NCBI RefSeq assembly: GCF_025698545.1
Contig: NC_068572.1
Span: 806,001-870,000 of the forward strand
DNA: 64,000 nucleotides
From: Gossypium raimondii
Taxonomy: Eukaryota > Streptophyta > Magnoliopsida > Malvales > Malvaceae
Direction of reading: 5' to 3'
Under the pieces are notes generated by a model. That model saw only the letters and a list, made by a program, of their open reading frames with translations. It had not been told where the DNA came from and ran no database searches. This document shows, one piece after another, positions 46,190-57,837 of the stretch; position 1 is the stretch's first letter, and the number at the start of each line of letters is the position of its first letter. The position numbers and the translations under genes were made by a program.

Positions 46190-46830
46190 TTATTAGGGAT
46201 TGACTCGTATAAAAAACGAAATAGAAAATAGAGAAAAGATCGAACACAAATTTTACGTGGAAAACTCCTCCGAAGAAGATCAAAACCATAGGCAAATGAG
46301 GCATCGACTTTTCATTAAATGAGTAAACAAACGAGGGTACAATATGGAGAAAATAAACTTAAATATACTAAACAAATATTATCCAAAACCCTGAGTACAA
46401 AGCCCTAACTCTCGTAGAGCAAACTTGAAAGTAAAACCCTAACTCTCATAGAGCTCTCAAAAGGAGTACAAAATTCTCTCCATAGTTACCACGAAAACTC
46501 TCATAAAAACTCATTTGCGACTACATCTTGTCACAAAAAAAAAAAAAAGCCTTGTAGAACTACAACTTTAATTGTCTTCTTAATTGGGCTTGTAAAATAG
46601 AGATACAAGACCCCTTTTTAAAGGCTAAGATTAGAGGTCTAATTATTCTAAAATATCATTGGAGTAATCAAAGTTTAATTGGGAGAAGAAACTCGATTTA
46701 TGCGGGGAACGCGTTGTCATGTCACAACGTTTCCATTTGCGTTGCCACGACATCGTCCGTCGTCGCAACGTTGGAAAACTTCTCGTTATAACGTCGCCGT
46801 CTATTCAGTAAAAAATACAAGACACACCCA
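46190..46830 (-). mobile_element. Probable solo LTR or LTR fragment, Copia-like
   Basis: Contains ACGTGGAAAACTCCTCCGAA, strongly like the AACGTGGAAAAACTCCTCCA block of the Copia LTRs at 12400/14349, and similar downstream wording (AAAACTCTCATAAAAACTC). No second LTR or internal sequence is adjacent. Exact ends and target duplication could not be fixed. A G/C-rich patch of 'GTCGC/CGTTG' repeats occupies about 46700-46800. Confidence 0.5.
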
Positions 46831-47338
46831 CATTTCTTTACTTAATTGTAAAAGTTAAATCTTACTCCATCTTTATATATCATCTTTACATATAAGAATT
46901 ATTTTCATTACTCTAATTATTAAAAATAAAAGAAAAACTTAATATATTCACATCGAATCAGGAAAAATATAGATAACATATTAGAAAAATATATCAAAAT
47001 TAAATACGAAATGATATATTAAATTTTTAATATCTAGTCAAATTCAAGAGAAAACCTTTAACTATTATTTATTTATTAATAAATAAGTTTATTTAGTTTT
47101 AAAAATAAAAAAAACTTGAGAATGAATGATTAATAAAATGTAATAAACAATTGAGGTTAAACCTTAATTTATCGTAATTTAATTTGATATTAAATAGTCG
47201 AACTGAAATTTCAAAATTTAAAATTTATAAAGATTAAAATAAATAATTTTAAAAATATACGGGCCAAATTTAACCAAATTAAAGTATAATGACTAAATTC
47301 ACTATTTATATATGATATAAAATTAATAACACAATTTA
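46831..47338. other. AT-rich spacer
   Basis: Nothing recognised. Confidence 0.4.
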
Positions 47339-47339
47339 A

Positions 47340-47707
47340 GGTAAAAATACCATAGAGGCCCCTGAACTAGGAGTTAGATTGCATTTTACTCTTTTTACTA
47401 AAAAAATAAGCAAAATAATCTCTGTGCTTTAGATCAAAAAGCAAATTGGTTATTATTTTAAAAATTTCATCCATTTATATGGTTAAAAACCGATCTTTAT
47501 ACATTAACATGAGGTACACGTGGCACGCAACATGTCATTATCTAGTTATTCTATCAGTAAGGCCACTTTTTAATAGGAAAATGAAAGAATTTTTTAACAT
47601 AAAGAGATAAATTTTCTATTTTATTTATCATACAAGAATTAATTTATCTATTTTTTGAACAGAGAGAAACTGCAATATGAGTCCTAGAATCTCATTCCAC
47701 TTTTACC
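47340..47707. mobile_element. Fold-back MITE, 'GTAAAAGTACCATGG' family, copy f (intergenic)
   Basis: GGTAAAAATACCATAGAGGC to GAATCTCATTCCACTTTTACC; centre ATGAGGTACACGTGGCACGC. More diverged than the intronic copies. Confidence 0.8.
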
Positions 47708-48840
47708 CTTAATTTAGCCTAAAATCAAACCTTGACATAAAAGAAGGTCGTAGGCTATTTATGGTTTAAGTTTTCACAAAATTTTGCTAATATTAGTATT
47801 ATTGTTTTATAAAAATTAATAAAATTCAGCTTTTAACTTTTAATATTAATAATCTATTTTTTGTTTAACAGGAAATGAATACATTTATTTTTCAACATTA
47901 ATAGCAGAAATTCCACGTGGACTATGCTGATTGGTTTCGTCGATCGACTGCAATTGCGTGAATTAAAAAAATGTTCGAATAATGGAAATAATAGTATAAG
48001 ATAAATATTGGTCTAATGTTGTTTCTAGTCCCTAGACTCTTTACAAATGTAGAATTTAATCTCTATTTTTAATCCGAGAATTTAATTATTATTTTTAACA
48101 ATAGAAGTTTATTTGAAATAAATGTGAAAAGAATTGTAAAATATATATAAAAATTGGTCATATAGAGAAAGTCATACCGAACAAAAACTCTAACTCTTAT
48201 GCTAATTCTCGAAACAATATTGAAAATTTTAAGACTCGATTTAGAATCGAAAACCTTACATTTATAAATCCAATATTTTCTGTCTTATTTGACTTTTCAC
48301 GCATGTGATATTGTATACATAACTAGTTTTTAATAAAAAATATAATCAATACTATATATTAAACATTTAATTAAGTTGGTATTACGAGTCAATGTAATAA
48401 CGAAAATACACTTATTTTACAAAGTAAATTATATTATTTCGAGAGTATTTTATCACTTTCTATATTTAATATAGAAAATAAAAAAATATACACATATAAT
48501 TGGATTTGAACTCTTACTTTTATTGTTAATTATATCAATTTTTAATAAATGTATTTTTCATCCACATCATATATGTGTAATAATCTAGTTTAATTTATTA
48601 GAATTCCAAATTGACTTCAATTATAAAATCAAAAGGGACTAAATTGATGAGATTAAAACTAGAAAGACCAAATTTTAAATATGAAAAGAAGAAAGAGACT
48701 AGTATCACAATAAGACCTAAATAATTTTCTAAATTCCAAAACAAAAACAAAATTCATAGATTGAATAAATAGCCATCGGTTTTTTTTGTCGATTTGTTGC
48801 TCTGATAAATTTGTTAAATTTATTTAGCTATAAAAAACTT
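47708..48840. other. AT-rich spacer upstream of HRD1
   Basis: No gene or clear repeat recognised. Confidence 0.4.
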
Positions 48841-49159
48841 ATAATTTCTCCCGCAAAAAACGAAGAAGATCGAAGGCAAAAAAAGGTCTCTCATTGTCGG
48901 TTCTCTCAGAAAAAAAAAATAAATTTGAACAAGTTTCTTTCAGGTCAATTCTAATCTCTTCTTCTTTTTTTTGATGTTTTTTTTTTCGCTTAAATTTCTC
49001 CAATTAATTGATAGAAAATTTTCGATTTGGAAGTTCTTTGATTCGATTCTTTGGTCGCGGGAGAAAATAATGTCGGAGGAAATTTTGATTTTTTTTTGTT
49101 TTATTTTGTTCGAATTAGTAAAGTTCAATACATTTGGATCCATAATTTAGATTTTTTTT

Positions 49160-50130
49160 TTGATAATTCAGTTGATCTCAATGCTTATGTTATTGTTTCG
49201 CAACGAATTAAATGGTTTGAAAAGAGTAAGGTTAATCGATTAGGAGGATTCTGTGTTTTATGTTTGATTCTAGATTTTGATTTTCAGGAAATTTTGAATT
49301 TTTGTTTTGTTTTGTTCGAATTAATACATTTGGATACAGAATTTAGTTTTTTATTATTATTATAAATTAAGTTGATCTCAATGCTTATATTATTGTTTCG
49401 TAAAGAGTTAAATGGTTCGAAGGAGTAAGGTTAATCGATTAAGAGGATTTAGTGTTTCATGTTTGATTCTAGATTTTGATTTTCAGGAAAATTTGAATTT
49501 TGGTTTTGTTTTGTTCGAATTAGATGCTTGAATTAGTAAAGTTCAATACATTTGAATACAGAATTTAGATATTTTTATAAATTAAGTTGATCTCAATGCT
49601 TATATTATTGTTTCAGAACGAGTTAAATGGTCTGAAGGAGTAAGGTTAATTGATTAGGAGGATTTAGTGTTTTATGTTTGATATTAGATTTTTATTTTCA
49701 GGAAATTTTGAATTTTTTTGGTTGAAATAGATGTTTGAATTAGTAAAGTTTCATACATTTGGATATAGAATACAGAAGAATTGTGAACGTTTTACATTAA
49801 AAAAAATAATTTCAGTTATGTAAGTGCTTATATTATTGTTTCATAATGAACTAAATGGTTTGAAAGAGTAAGGTTAATCGATGACGAGGATTTAGTCTTT
49901 TATGCTGATTCTAGATTTTGATTTTCAGTGAAAATTTGAAATTTTGTTGTTTTGATTTGGTAAATAGATGTTTGAATTCGTAAAGTTTTATACATTTGGA
50001 TTACAGAATAGGGGAAATTTTTGAACGTTTACATTTTTTTGTTTTTAATAATTTTGGTTTATCTAAGTGCTTATATTATTGTTTCGTAACGAATTAAAAG
50101 GTTGGAAAGAGTAAGGTTTGATTCTGGATT
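49160..50130 (+). repeat. Five tandem repeats of about 200-240 bp in the HRD1 leader/5'-UTR intron
   Basis: The block TGCTTATATTATTGTTTC recurs five times, with copy starts near 49171, 49371, 49585, 49814 and 50056 (periods about 200, 214, 229, 242). Each unit also carries GAGTAAGGTTAAT and GATTCTAGATTTTGATTTTC plus CATTTGGATACAGAA. Each has an acceptor-like TTTTCAGGAA or similar. Confidence 0.85.
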
Positions 50131-50183
50131 TTGATTTTCCTCATTTGGTTGAATAGTGCATCGTGGTAATTAGGTAGAGCGAA

Positions 50184-53100
50184 ATGATGAGGCTGCAAAC
50201 CTATGCTGGTCTCAGTTTAGTCGCGATGCTAGCTGTTATTTACCATGCATTCAACAGTAGAGGCCAGTTTTATCCTGCTATGGTGTATTTATCAACCTCT
50301 AAGATCAGCTTGGTGCTGCTTCTCAACATGGGGCTTGTATTTATGTGCATCTTATGGCAAATAACCAAAAAGATATTCCTTGGGTCCCTTCGTGAAGCTG
50401 AGGTTGAACGGTTGAATGAGCAGTCGTGGAGAGAGGTTATGGAGATCCTCTTTGCGATCACTATTTTCCGTCAGGACTTTTCAGTTACGTTTCTTGCTAT
50501 GGTTACTGCTCTGTTGTTAATCAAGGCTTTGCACTGGTTGGCACAGAAAAGGGTTGAGTACATTGAGACGACCCCTTCTGTTCCTATGTTGTCTCACATT
50601 CGGATTGTTTCTTTTCTGGGTTTCCTTCTTCTTCTAGATTGTCTGTTTTTGTCAAGTTCTATCAAGTTTCTGATCCAAACACGGCAAGCTTCAGTTTCCC
50701 TATTCTTTGCGTTTGAGTAAGTTTTTTAACTTGGCACATTTTCTTTGTTTCTTGATTAATGATAACATGTATCATTGTTCTTTGTCTGTGTTAAAACATG
50801 TATTAACTACTACTTGTGAGTTTTCAAAGTTACTAAAAATACGTTATCAGCTGCACAAGGGAGTGGTGGATCTGTATTTTCCAGTTTATCTATTTTCACT
50901 CTGACTAATGTTGAATTCCTTGGGTCTAGGTACATGATTCTGGCTACCACAATAGTGTCAAATTTTATAAAATATGTTTTCTATGTGAGTGACATGCTTA
51001 TGGAAGGACAATGGGAGAAGAAGGCTGTCTATACCTTCTACTTGGAGCTCATTCGGGACTTGCTTCACTTGTCTATGTATTTATGCTTCTTTCTTGTGAT
51101 TTTCATGTAAGTAAACTGTTTATTTTTACTTTCTGCATGATCACAAGTTATCTATTCTGCTTTTCTGTTGTGAAGTTTCTGAAATGTGAATGGCATGGTA
51201 CTAAAACTTGGTTTCTATTACATTTTGCTGTAATGACACAGAAATCAGCTTCTAATCCTAAAAAGAGTATAGTTTGGTTGTCATGAGAACTTAGTCTCAT
51301 TTTGCTCTGTTGCCAACTTGTTAAAGGAAGGCTGTGCTGCTAGTTCTTTATAAGATAAGTTATAATAGAGAATGGATATAGTATGATAAGTTTAATGAAC
51401 TTTTTCTTCACCAGCCTCGGTATCTTAATTTGCTTGTGTGTATGTATATCTATACTACAGATTAATCAATGATATGGTTGTTAATTTTTAATTTGTTTAT
51501 GCAGGAACTATGGTGTACCTCTGCACTTAATACGGGAGCTCTATGAAACCTTTAGGAATTTCAAAATTCGTGTTGCTGATTACATGCGTTATAGGAAGAT
51601 TGCTTCAAATATGAATGACAGATTCCCAGATGCAACCGCTGAAGAGCTCGCTGCGTGAGTCAAATATTTGATTGTGAACTCAGTTTTATATATTTTTAGC
51701 TATATTTTAATTTCAATTTGACTCGTTTTTAATTGCTTACTGATTGGATGAACAGAAACGATGCAACATGTATTATATGCCGCGAAGAGATGACCACAGC
51801 AAAGAAGTTGATATGTGGACATCTTTTTCATGTGCACTGTCTTCGATCATGGCTGGAGAGACAGCATACCTGCCCTACATGTAGAGCTCTCGTTGTACCA
51901 CCTGAAAACGGAACAAGTTCATCTGGAGGGCAACATGGACCTTGGTCAGATGCTCAAGGACAAGGTAACCTCATTGTAACATAATCTACAACATCCCTTG
52001 AGGATTTTGATTTTCTTGATAAATTTGAACAGTTGTATGCCACCTGTTAGCAGACTTATTTTGTTTTTGAGATAATACAGTTCATGCATCTTTTGATGCC
52101 TTGTCGAACTGCATGTAAGCTAGTTAAGGCCTGTGCCTTTATAGGGTGCGGAAATGTGAAATGACCACAGGTTTTACTCGTGTTTCAAGGGGCTTGCCTT
52201 AGTATTGTGTATATTACTTGAAGGCTTTTTCACTCCAACCCCATCTAAAGATGTTGTCCATGTTTTGGTCTCAAGTTTTCGGGGATAACCTGTTCCATAT
52301 CCCAGTTATCTTATACCACTTTGAAGCTGTTAAGCTGATTCAGGTTGCAAAGAACTGGGATGTGGAAATTAAATAATTACTTGCTTTATTTCTAACTTCT
52401 CTAACTTTACATTTATCAAATTGACATTACTGTTTTAAAAACATCAGCTAATTGTTTGAAGTGGGAACAGGGTCTGGCACAAGCTCAGCTCGACAAGGTT
52501 TTGGTGGTGACATGGCTGCTGATAATTTGACCCAGCATCAGGCCAGGCTTCAGGCTGCTGCCACTGCAGCATCAATATATGAGAAATCCTACGTCTATCC
52601 ATCTGCAAACACTCTAGTTTGGTAAGTAGTTTTATGCTTATAATACTTCATGTCAATGAAATTTGCAGTTTCCTCATTTTACTGGCTGTTTTTCCCTTGC
52701 GATTATTTTAACTGCCAATTGCAGTGCTCGAATTATCAATTATTGCATTTTGCATTGAAATGATAGCTTTCGAAAGCTGATAAGTTGTTCATTGCTTTAG
52801 AGGCTTCTCTAGATCATCAAGGTTTCTAATTGTGCTATTGATGTCGGTTCCTATACATGACCTGATCTGGCTCCAAATGCATTAGTTTTGCCAATCCCGA
52901 CTGGTACAGCCATTTACGTGTTACAATCTTTGTGCATTTTAAATGCAGGTCTCCTGGATATGCTGTACTTCCCAAGGCTTATGGGCAACCAGATGACTCC
53001 ACGAAGGGTGAATCTAGTGGGGAAACGACATCCACCGGAGAACAATTTGTCATTCCTGGTGGACAAGTCAACTTGTCCTTTCCATGGTTCCCACATTGTG

Positions 53101-54175
53101 CTTTTGTTCCTTTCCAATTGCCTCGTGTTAATGGAAACATGGGAGAGGCATCGAGTAGTAATCTGCACATTCCAGATTCTCAGTTGGAAGCTCAGAAGAA
53201 GATCATTCAGCAGCAGATTGAGGTATCATTTATGTGTCATAAGGTTGCTATTGTTGCTTTCTCCATCTAATTATGCGTTTCAATTTTTTTCTTTTTAAAA
53301 AGAACAACCGTCTTCTATATCTTGTCCCCTACCGTGGGATATACGTACTTTTTCTTGCTCAAGACAACGACAACTGGTATATACCCCCCCTCCCCCACCA
53401 CACACATACATAAAATTGTGGGATCTGCTGCATGGCATGAGATTACCAATGTCATAGTCATGACCTTTTTGAGGACAGCCTCCTAATAGCATTAGCATTT
53501 AGAGCTTCCATACATACGTACATGCATGCATACATACATACAAACATACATACATGGTAAAAGTACCATGGAGGCCCTTATAGTAAGAGTTAGATTGCAC
53601 TTTACCCCCTTTACTAAATACTGGGCAAATTAGTTATTGTACGATAGATCAAAGAGCAAGCTGATCCTTCTACTAACAATTCCATCCATTTTTACAGTTA
53701 AAAACTGATCTCTGTATGTCAGCATAAGGTACATGTCCACACTATGTGTAACTGTCTGATTATTTTGTCAGTTGTGACAATTTTTAATAGTAGAAATGGA
53801 TAACATTTTTAACATAAATGACCAGTTTGTTCACTGATCTAATGTATAGGGACTAATTTACCCATTTTTTGAGTATAGGGCAAAATTCAACCTGACTGCT
53901 AGTATAGGGACTTCTATAGTACTTCCCCATAGACGTATAATTCTGCAATTTGCTGCATGGCATGAGAAATTGTCAAATGATCTCACACATTTCCAAATTG
54001 CTTTATTTGCTACTCAATATTTTTCTTTGTTCTCAAAATTGAGTAGGTGCTACAAAATCAGCTCCAACTCCTGCAGATGCAGAAGCCGAAAACTGAAGGA
54101 AGTGCGGACGCTGGTCCCACAGCCTTGTCGGACAGAAAAGGGAAGACAATTTCTTCTTCTTCTTCAGGAGATTGA
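50184..54175 (+). CDS. HRD1: HRD1-type ERAD E3 ubiquitin ligase
   Basis: Multi-spanning ER-membrane RING ligase that ubiquitinates misfolded proteins retrotranslocated by the HRD1-SEL1L complex. Seven coding exons: 50184-50716, 50930-51106, 51505-51654, 51756-51964, 52471-52621, 52949-53222, 54047-54175. They sum to 1623 nt, 540 residues. It starts MMRLQTYAGLSLVAMLAVIY. Several hydrophobic segments occupy the first ~265 residues (VSFLGFLLLLDCLFLSSS, LSMYLCFFLVIFM). The RING-H2 is at about residues 290-330 (CIICREEM, CGHLFHVHCLRSWLERQHTC, PTCR). A Ser/Gly/Gln-rich tail ends with a helix (QKKIIQQQIE, QNQLQLLQMQK) and a Ser-run C-terminus. All introns are GT-AG. A leader exon near 48850-48950 and a repeat-filled 5'-UTR intron are likely. 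MITE copy g lies in the last intron. Confidence 0.95.
53509..53554. repeat. CATA microsatellite next to MITE copy g
   Basis: Imperfect (CATA)n run (CATGCATACATACATACAAA) directly abutting the MITE at 53555. Confidence 0.8.
53555..53927. mobile_element. Fold-back MITE, same family, copy g (HRD1 intron 6)
   Basis: GGTAAAAGTACCATGGAGGC to GGGACTTCTATAGTACTTCC; the arms include GGGCAAATTAGTTATTGTAC and its inverse GGGACTAATTTACCCATTTT. Confidence 0.85.
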
Positions 54176-56560
54176 AGAAAGTACGTACCTTTTTGGGAAC
54201 TGTAATATTTTTTGTTTTTGTTTTTACATTATATCGGAACACCGCATTACTAACATTCTTGCCACTAGGCAAAGATGTTTTAGGTCCTTACATGTGGAAC
54301 TAGTGAATGAATGAGTAGGCATATAAGAAAGGAAAAAAAGGGGGGGAGTGGGGGCGGGGTTGAAGTTAGGCTAAAATTTGTGGCATTGCTTCATTGAGGG
54401 GGGAAAATTGTTTTTAAGCAACGATATTACTTTTTGAAATTTAATTTTAATGAAAAAAATTCAATTATCAAAATGTTTAGTAGTAAGGAAAAAAAAATTA
54501 TATGTTATAGGTATTAACTTTTCATTTTTACATGTTTCCTTTTTCCCTTTTTTTTTTTTTCTTTATTATCTTTTTCAAAAATGTTGTGAAGCTAATAATA
54601 AAATGAAAAAAAAAAGAAAGAAAAAGAAGAGTGGGGGAAATTGAAGAAGAAATATTTAAGCTAGAGGTGTTTGGGTTGGGCTTATGCATTTTATCAATGT
54701 TTATGTCATACATGATTTTCTAGCTTGGCCTGGCAGCCGGGCTTGAAATATGCTTCTTAAATTTTGCTTGTATCTGTTTAAGTCCGTTAATATTTTTTTT
54801 AATTTTTAAAATACAAATATTTTAACTCATATTTATTACTTATATATACATATATCTTTTACTAGCATTATATGCTTTTTTTATTAAATTTTAAGTATAA
54901 ACAACTTAATAATTTTTTAATATTTACATTACAGTTTATTATATTTAAATTTTACGGATAATAATAAAAGGAAAAATATAAAATTAAAAATGGTTCAAGT
55001 TGAGTTCGAATTTTTATATTAAAATTTAAATTTAAGTTTGACTCATAATTTAAATATGATGGATAATTTAACTTTCTTTATTGTCTACACCATCTATACT
55101 AGGTTAGTACAATATATAATCAAACTCCTTTATGATTAACTTAAATTAATTTTTCTTAAAATAATTAGAAATTGATTAAAAATCAATATATTACCATTAA
55201 AACCCAATAAATTATGAGTTAAATGTTAACAAAATAGATATGGTTGTCTCTTTACTTTTTTCCTCATATAACGTAGATATATATATTTTCAAAATTATTC
55301 GTCTTAAAAGGAACTAAATGTACATATATTTCTTCATTGAAAAGATGTTTTCCTCGACAGGATATATGTTTTCCATTTAGTTGTAGCGAAACTCGATTTT
55401 CCTTTAAAAATTTTAAATTGTAAGTTAATTGGATTGAGTTATTTAAGTTATTTGATTTTTTTGAGTCAATTTGAATAAATAATTGAGTTCAAGTCTAGTT
55501 GAATTTTAGAATTGAATAAATTGAATAATTAAAATAATAGATTAATGTAAACATCCTTTTGGTCCTCGTTAATTTTGAAGATGAGTAAATTGACTTTTGT
55601 CTTAACAAAATTAAAAAAATTCTAAAAAAATTTATGAAAAATTTAAAATTTTTAGAAAATTCTAAGAAATAATTTTGTAGACATAAATAAGTAAATTAAC
55701 TATTTAAGTTTATTATACTAAAACATTTTTCCTATTATTTTGCTTTGAAAGAGTTCTCAAATATATTTGGTTTCAAATTTTAGTTATATTGTCACAAGAC
55801 TTGAATTTGGCACGTTTTATTTAACTCTAACAATTTCACTTTATTATAATTTCATTTCATTTGTATCGATTAAAATTATTTCAAATTAAGTTAGAATGAT
55901 AAGATGACACTCATCAACTTAATTAACTCGAAATTTTCTCACTCGATGCTCACTCCAAGATGAAAAATATTTTTAAATATATTATAAATAATAAATTAAT
56001 ATTTATATCTATTTTATATTAATAATAATAACAATAAAAGCTTGGTGTCACGTTAATTCGATACCTATCAATTAAATTTTTTCAAAAGCACTGAAATTAA
56101 GGTTATTATTGTAATCTAATTTCAAAAAGTAATTTTAAAATTCACCTATTTTTTGAGAAAAAATTATCCACTACAAATAACTTGTTTACTCAAAAGAAAA
56201 ACCCACTATATTTAGTAAATATTTTTAGAATAATTTGTTAACTATTTTAATTTATAAATATTTTTAAAATATAATTTCTAGAAAAACCCACAACATTTAG
56301 TAAATAGAAAGTTTGGGGAATCGAGAAATTTTAGTATATTAATTTTCTGATTGTAAAATAAAAATATTTATTAAAAGATTTTTTTTTGGGGGGGTCAAAT
56401 AGTGAATTCTTTTCACCCACGTAAAGCACACTAATGCTGAATAAACCGACTTTAAGCCATCACTTATTCCACTATTTAATTCAAAAAACCCCCTCTTCAA
56501 ATCAATAACCGATAGCAAATTTCCAATTTCTTTTGTTTTCCTTTTTCTTTTTTTACTATT
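54176..56560. other. HRD1 3' region and AT-rich spacer
   Basis: 3' UTR, purine-rich patches near 54330-54360 and 54600-54650, and a dispersed repeat at about 54660-55070 resembling 8900-9370. No further gene recognised. Confidence 0.4.
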
Positions 56561-56572
56561 ATTTTAACGGCG

Positions 56573-56954
56573 ATGACGATGAAGATGACAATCGCTTACG
56601 TTTACTGCTCTCACTGTCTCCACTATTCCAAAGCAGCCATTGAAGCTAACTTCTTGTAAGCACTCTCTCAAATTCTTGATTTTCATAATAAATCTTCTAA
56701 AATTTCAATAATACCTTTTCATTCTTTTCTATGAATTTAATATTTGATTTTATATATGGTGATGAATGTGCGATCGATCGGAGCGTAGTTCTTGTTCGAG
56801 TTGTGGAAAATTGGTAAGCGAGGTCAATGTGAAGGGAAATCCAGATTCGGTTGTAAAGAAGAAATCCAAATTTCCAAGGTTTAAAAGAACCAAAAAGAAC
56901 TCCATGAAAATTAAAGGTGAGTTGCTTCTTGGATCAGATGAGAAAAAAGATTGA
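56573..56954 (+). CDS. Small unrecognised protein with two CxxC pairs
   Basis: Two exons, 56573-56655 and 56789-56954, with GT-AG ends (CTT|GTAAGC; GCGTAG|TTC) sum to 249 nt, 82 residues, in frame. It starts MTMKMTIAYVYCSHCLHYSK. The junction gives a second CxxC (FSCSSCGKLV), so YCSHC and CSSC could form a zinc-ribbon-like site. The rest is basic (KKKSKFPRFKRTKKNS) with a short acidic-basic tail. No family recognised. It could be a small nuclear or RNA-associated protein, but that is a guess. Frame closure across the intron and the Cys spacing are the main support. Confidence 0.5.
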
Positions 56955-57700
56955 AGAAGAAAAACAACTCAGTTCTTTAGGTTATTAATTTTTGGAGAAT
57001 ATTGGTTTGTTTTTTTAAATAATAATATTATTATTTTTGTTCTTTAAGTTATTATTATTATTATTAATTTTAAACAATTAATATAAAATTAAACTTTGGT
57101 TTTAAAATTTTTATATTAAAATTTTAATCTATATTATTTTAGATAAAAATTATATCAAATATGATTTTAAAAATAATAAAAGCAATTAACATTTTCTACA
57201 ATCCACTTATCTTATTGAAAATTTTGTATTAATTAAAATTTAATATCATTATCAAACAAATTTAAAATCTAAACAATGATTTTTTCTTTATAGAAAAACC
57301 ATAACGTTTGTAAAGCATGAATATTGATAAATTGCCATAAATAGACATATTTTTCGATGTTTATAAAGAAATAAATATTAAAATTATACATAAATTTTGA
57401 TTAAATATACGTTAAAATTTTAATTTAATTTAATTTAATTTCATCAGTAATTGATAATACTGTGTATAAATATTAAAATTATACAATTATATTAAATATA
57501 ATATATACATATGAACTGTAATTTAAGTTATATGTATAATTATAACAAATCAAAATTTATATATCAAATTATACATTAGGTTAAAGCTTAATTATAAATT
57601 TAATAATTATCTCATTTTTAATTTAAATCTAATTATAATATTAAAATCCAAGGCCATACATTCAAAAAGAAACATTTTGCGTATATATACACACATATAT
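56955..57700. other. AT-rich spacer
   Basis: Very AT-rich, nothing recognised. Confidence 0.4.
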
Positions 57701-57708
57701 CAGATATT

Positions 57709-57837
57709 ATGTCTTCACCTTTGAGTCTATGCTGCGTTTACTATGCCAGACACTATTCCGATCACCGTTCACCGGATTCTTCTAGGCAACGACCAACATC
57801 AATCAGTTCATCCACTTACTATTCATTGTATTTCTAA
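57709..57837 (+). CDS. Possible 42-residue small ORF
   Basis: ATG to TAA, single exon, starting MSSPLSLCCVYYARHYSDH and Ser/Tyr-rich after that. A TATATATAC run lies about 25 bp upstream. G/C content is visibly higher than the flanks, which argues for past or present coding use. No family recognised. The N-terminal CCVYYARHYS loosely recalls the YVYCSHCLHYS of the gene at 56573, so it might be a diverged partial duplicate. Confidence 0.25.
   Translation: MSSPLSLCCVYYARHYSDHRSPDSSRQRPTSISSSTYYSLYF

Noticed and set aside
50270-50461. 63-codon minus-strand frame opposite HRD1 exon 1
   Set aside because: Antisense shadow; the sense frame encodes the conserved HRD1 membrane region.
16963-54175. 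Functional protein-quality-control cluster (OEP61, RHF2A, HRD1)
   Set aside because: The genes are separated by unrelated genes on both strands, and nothing in the sequence shows co-regulation; proximity is most simply chance.
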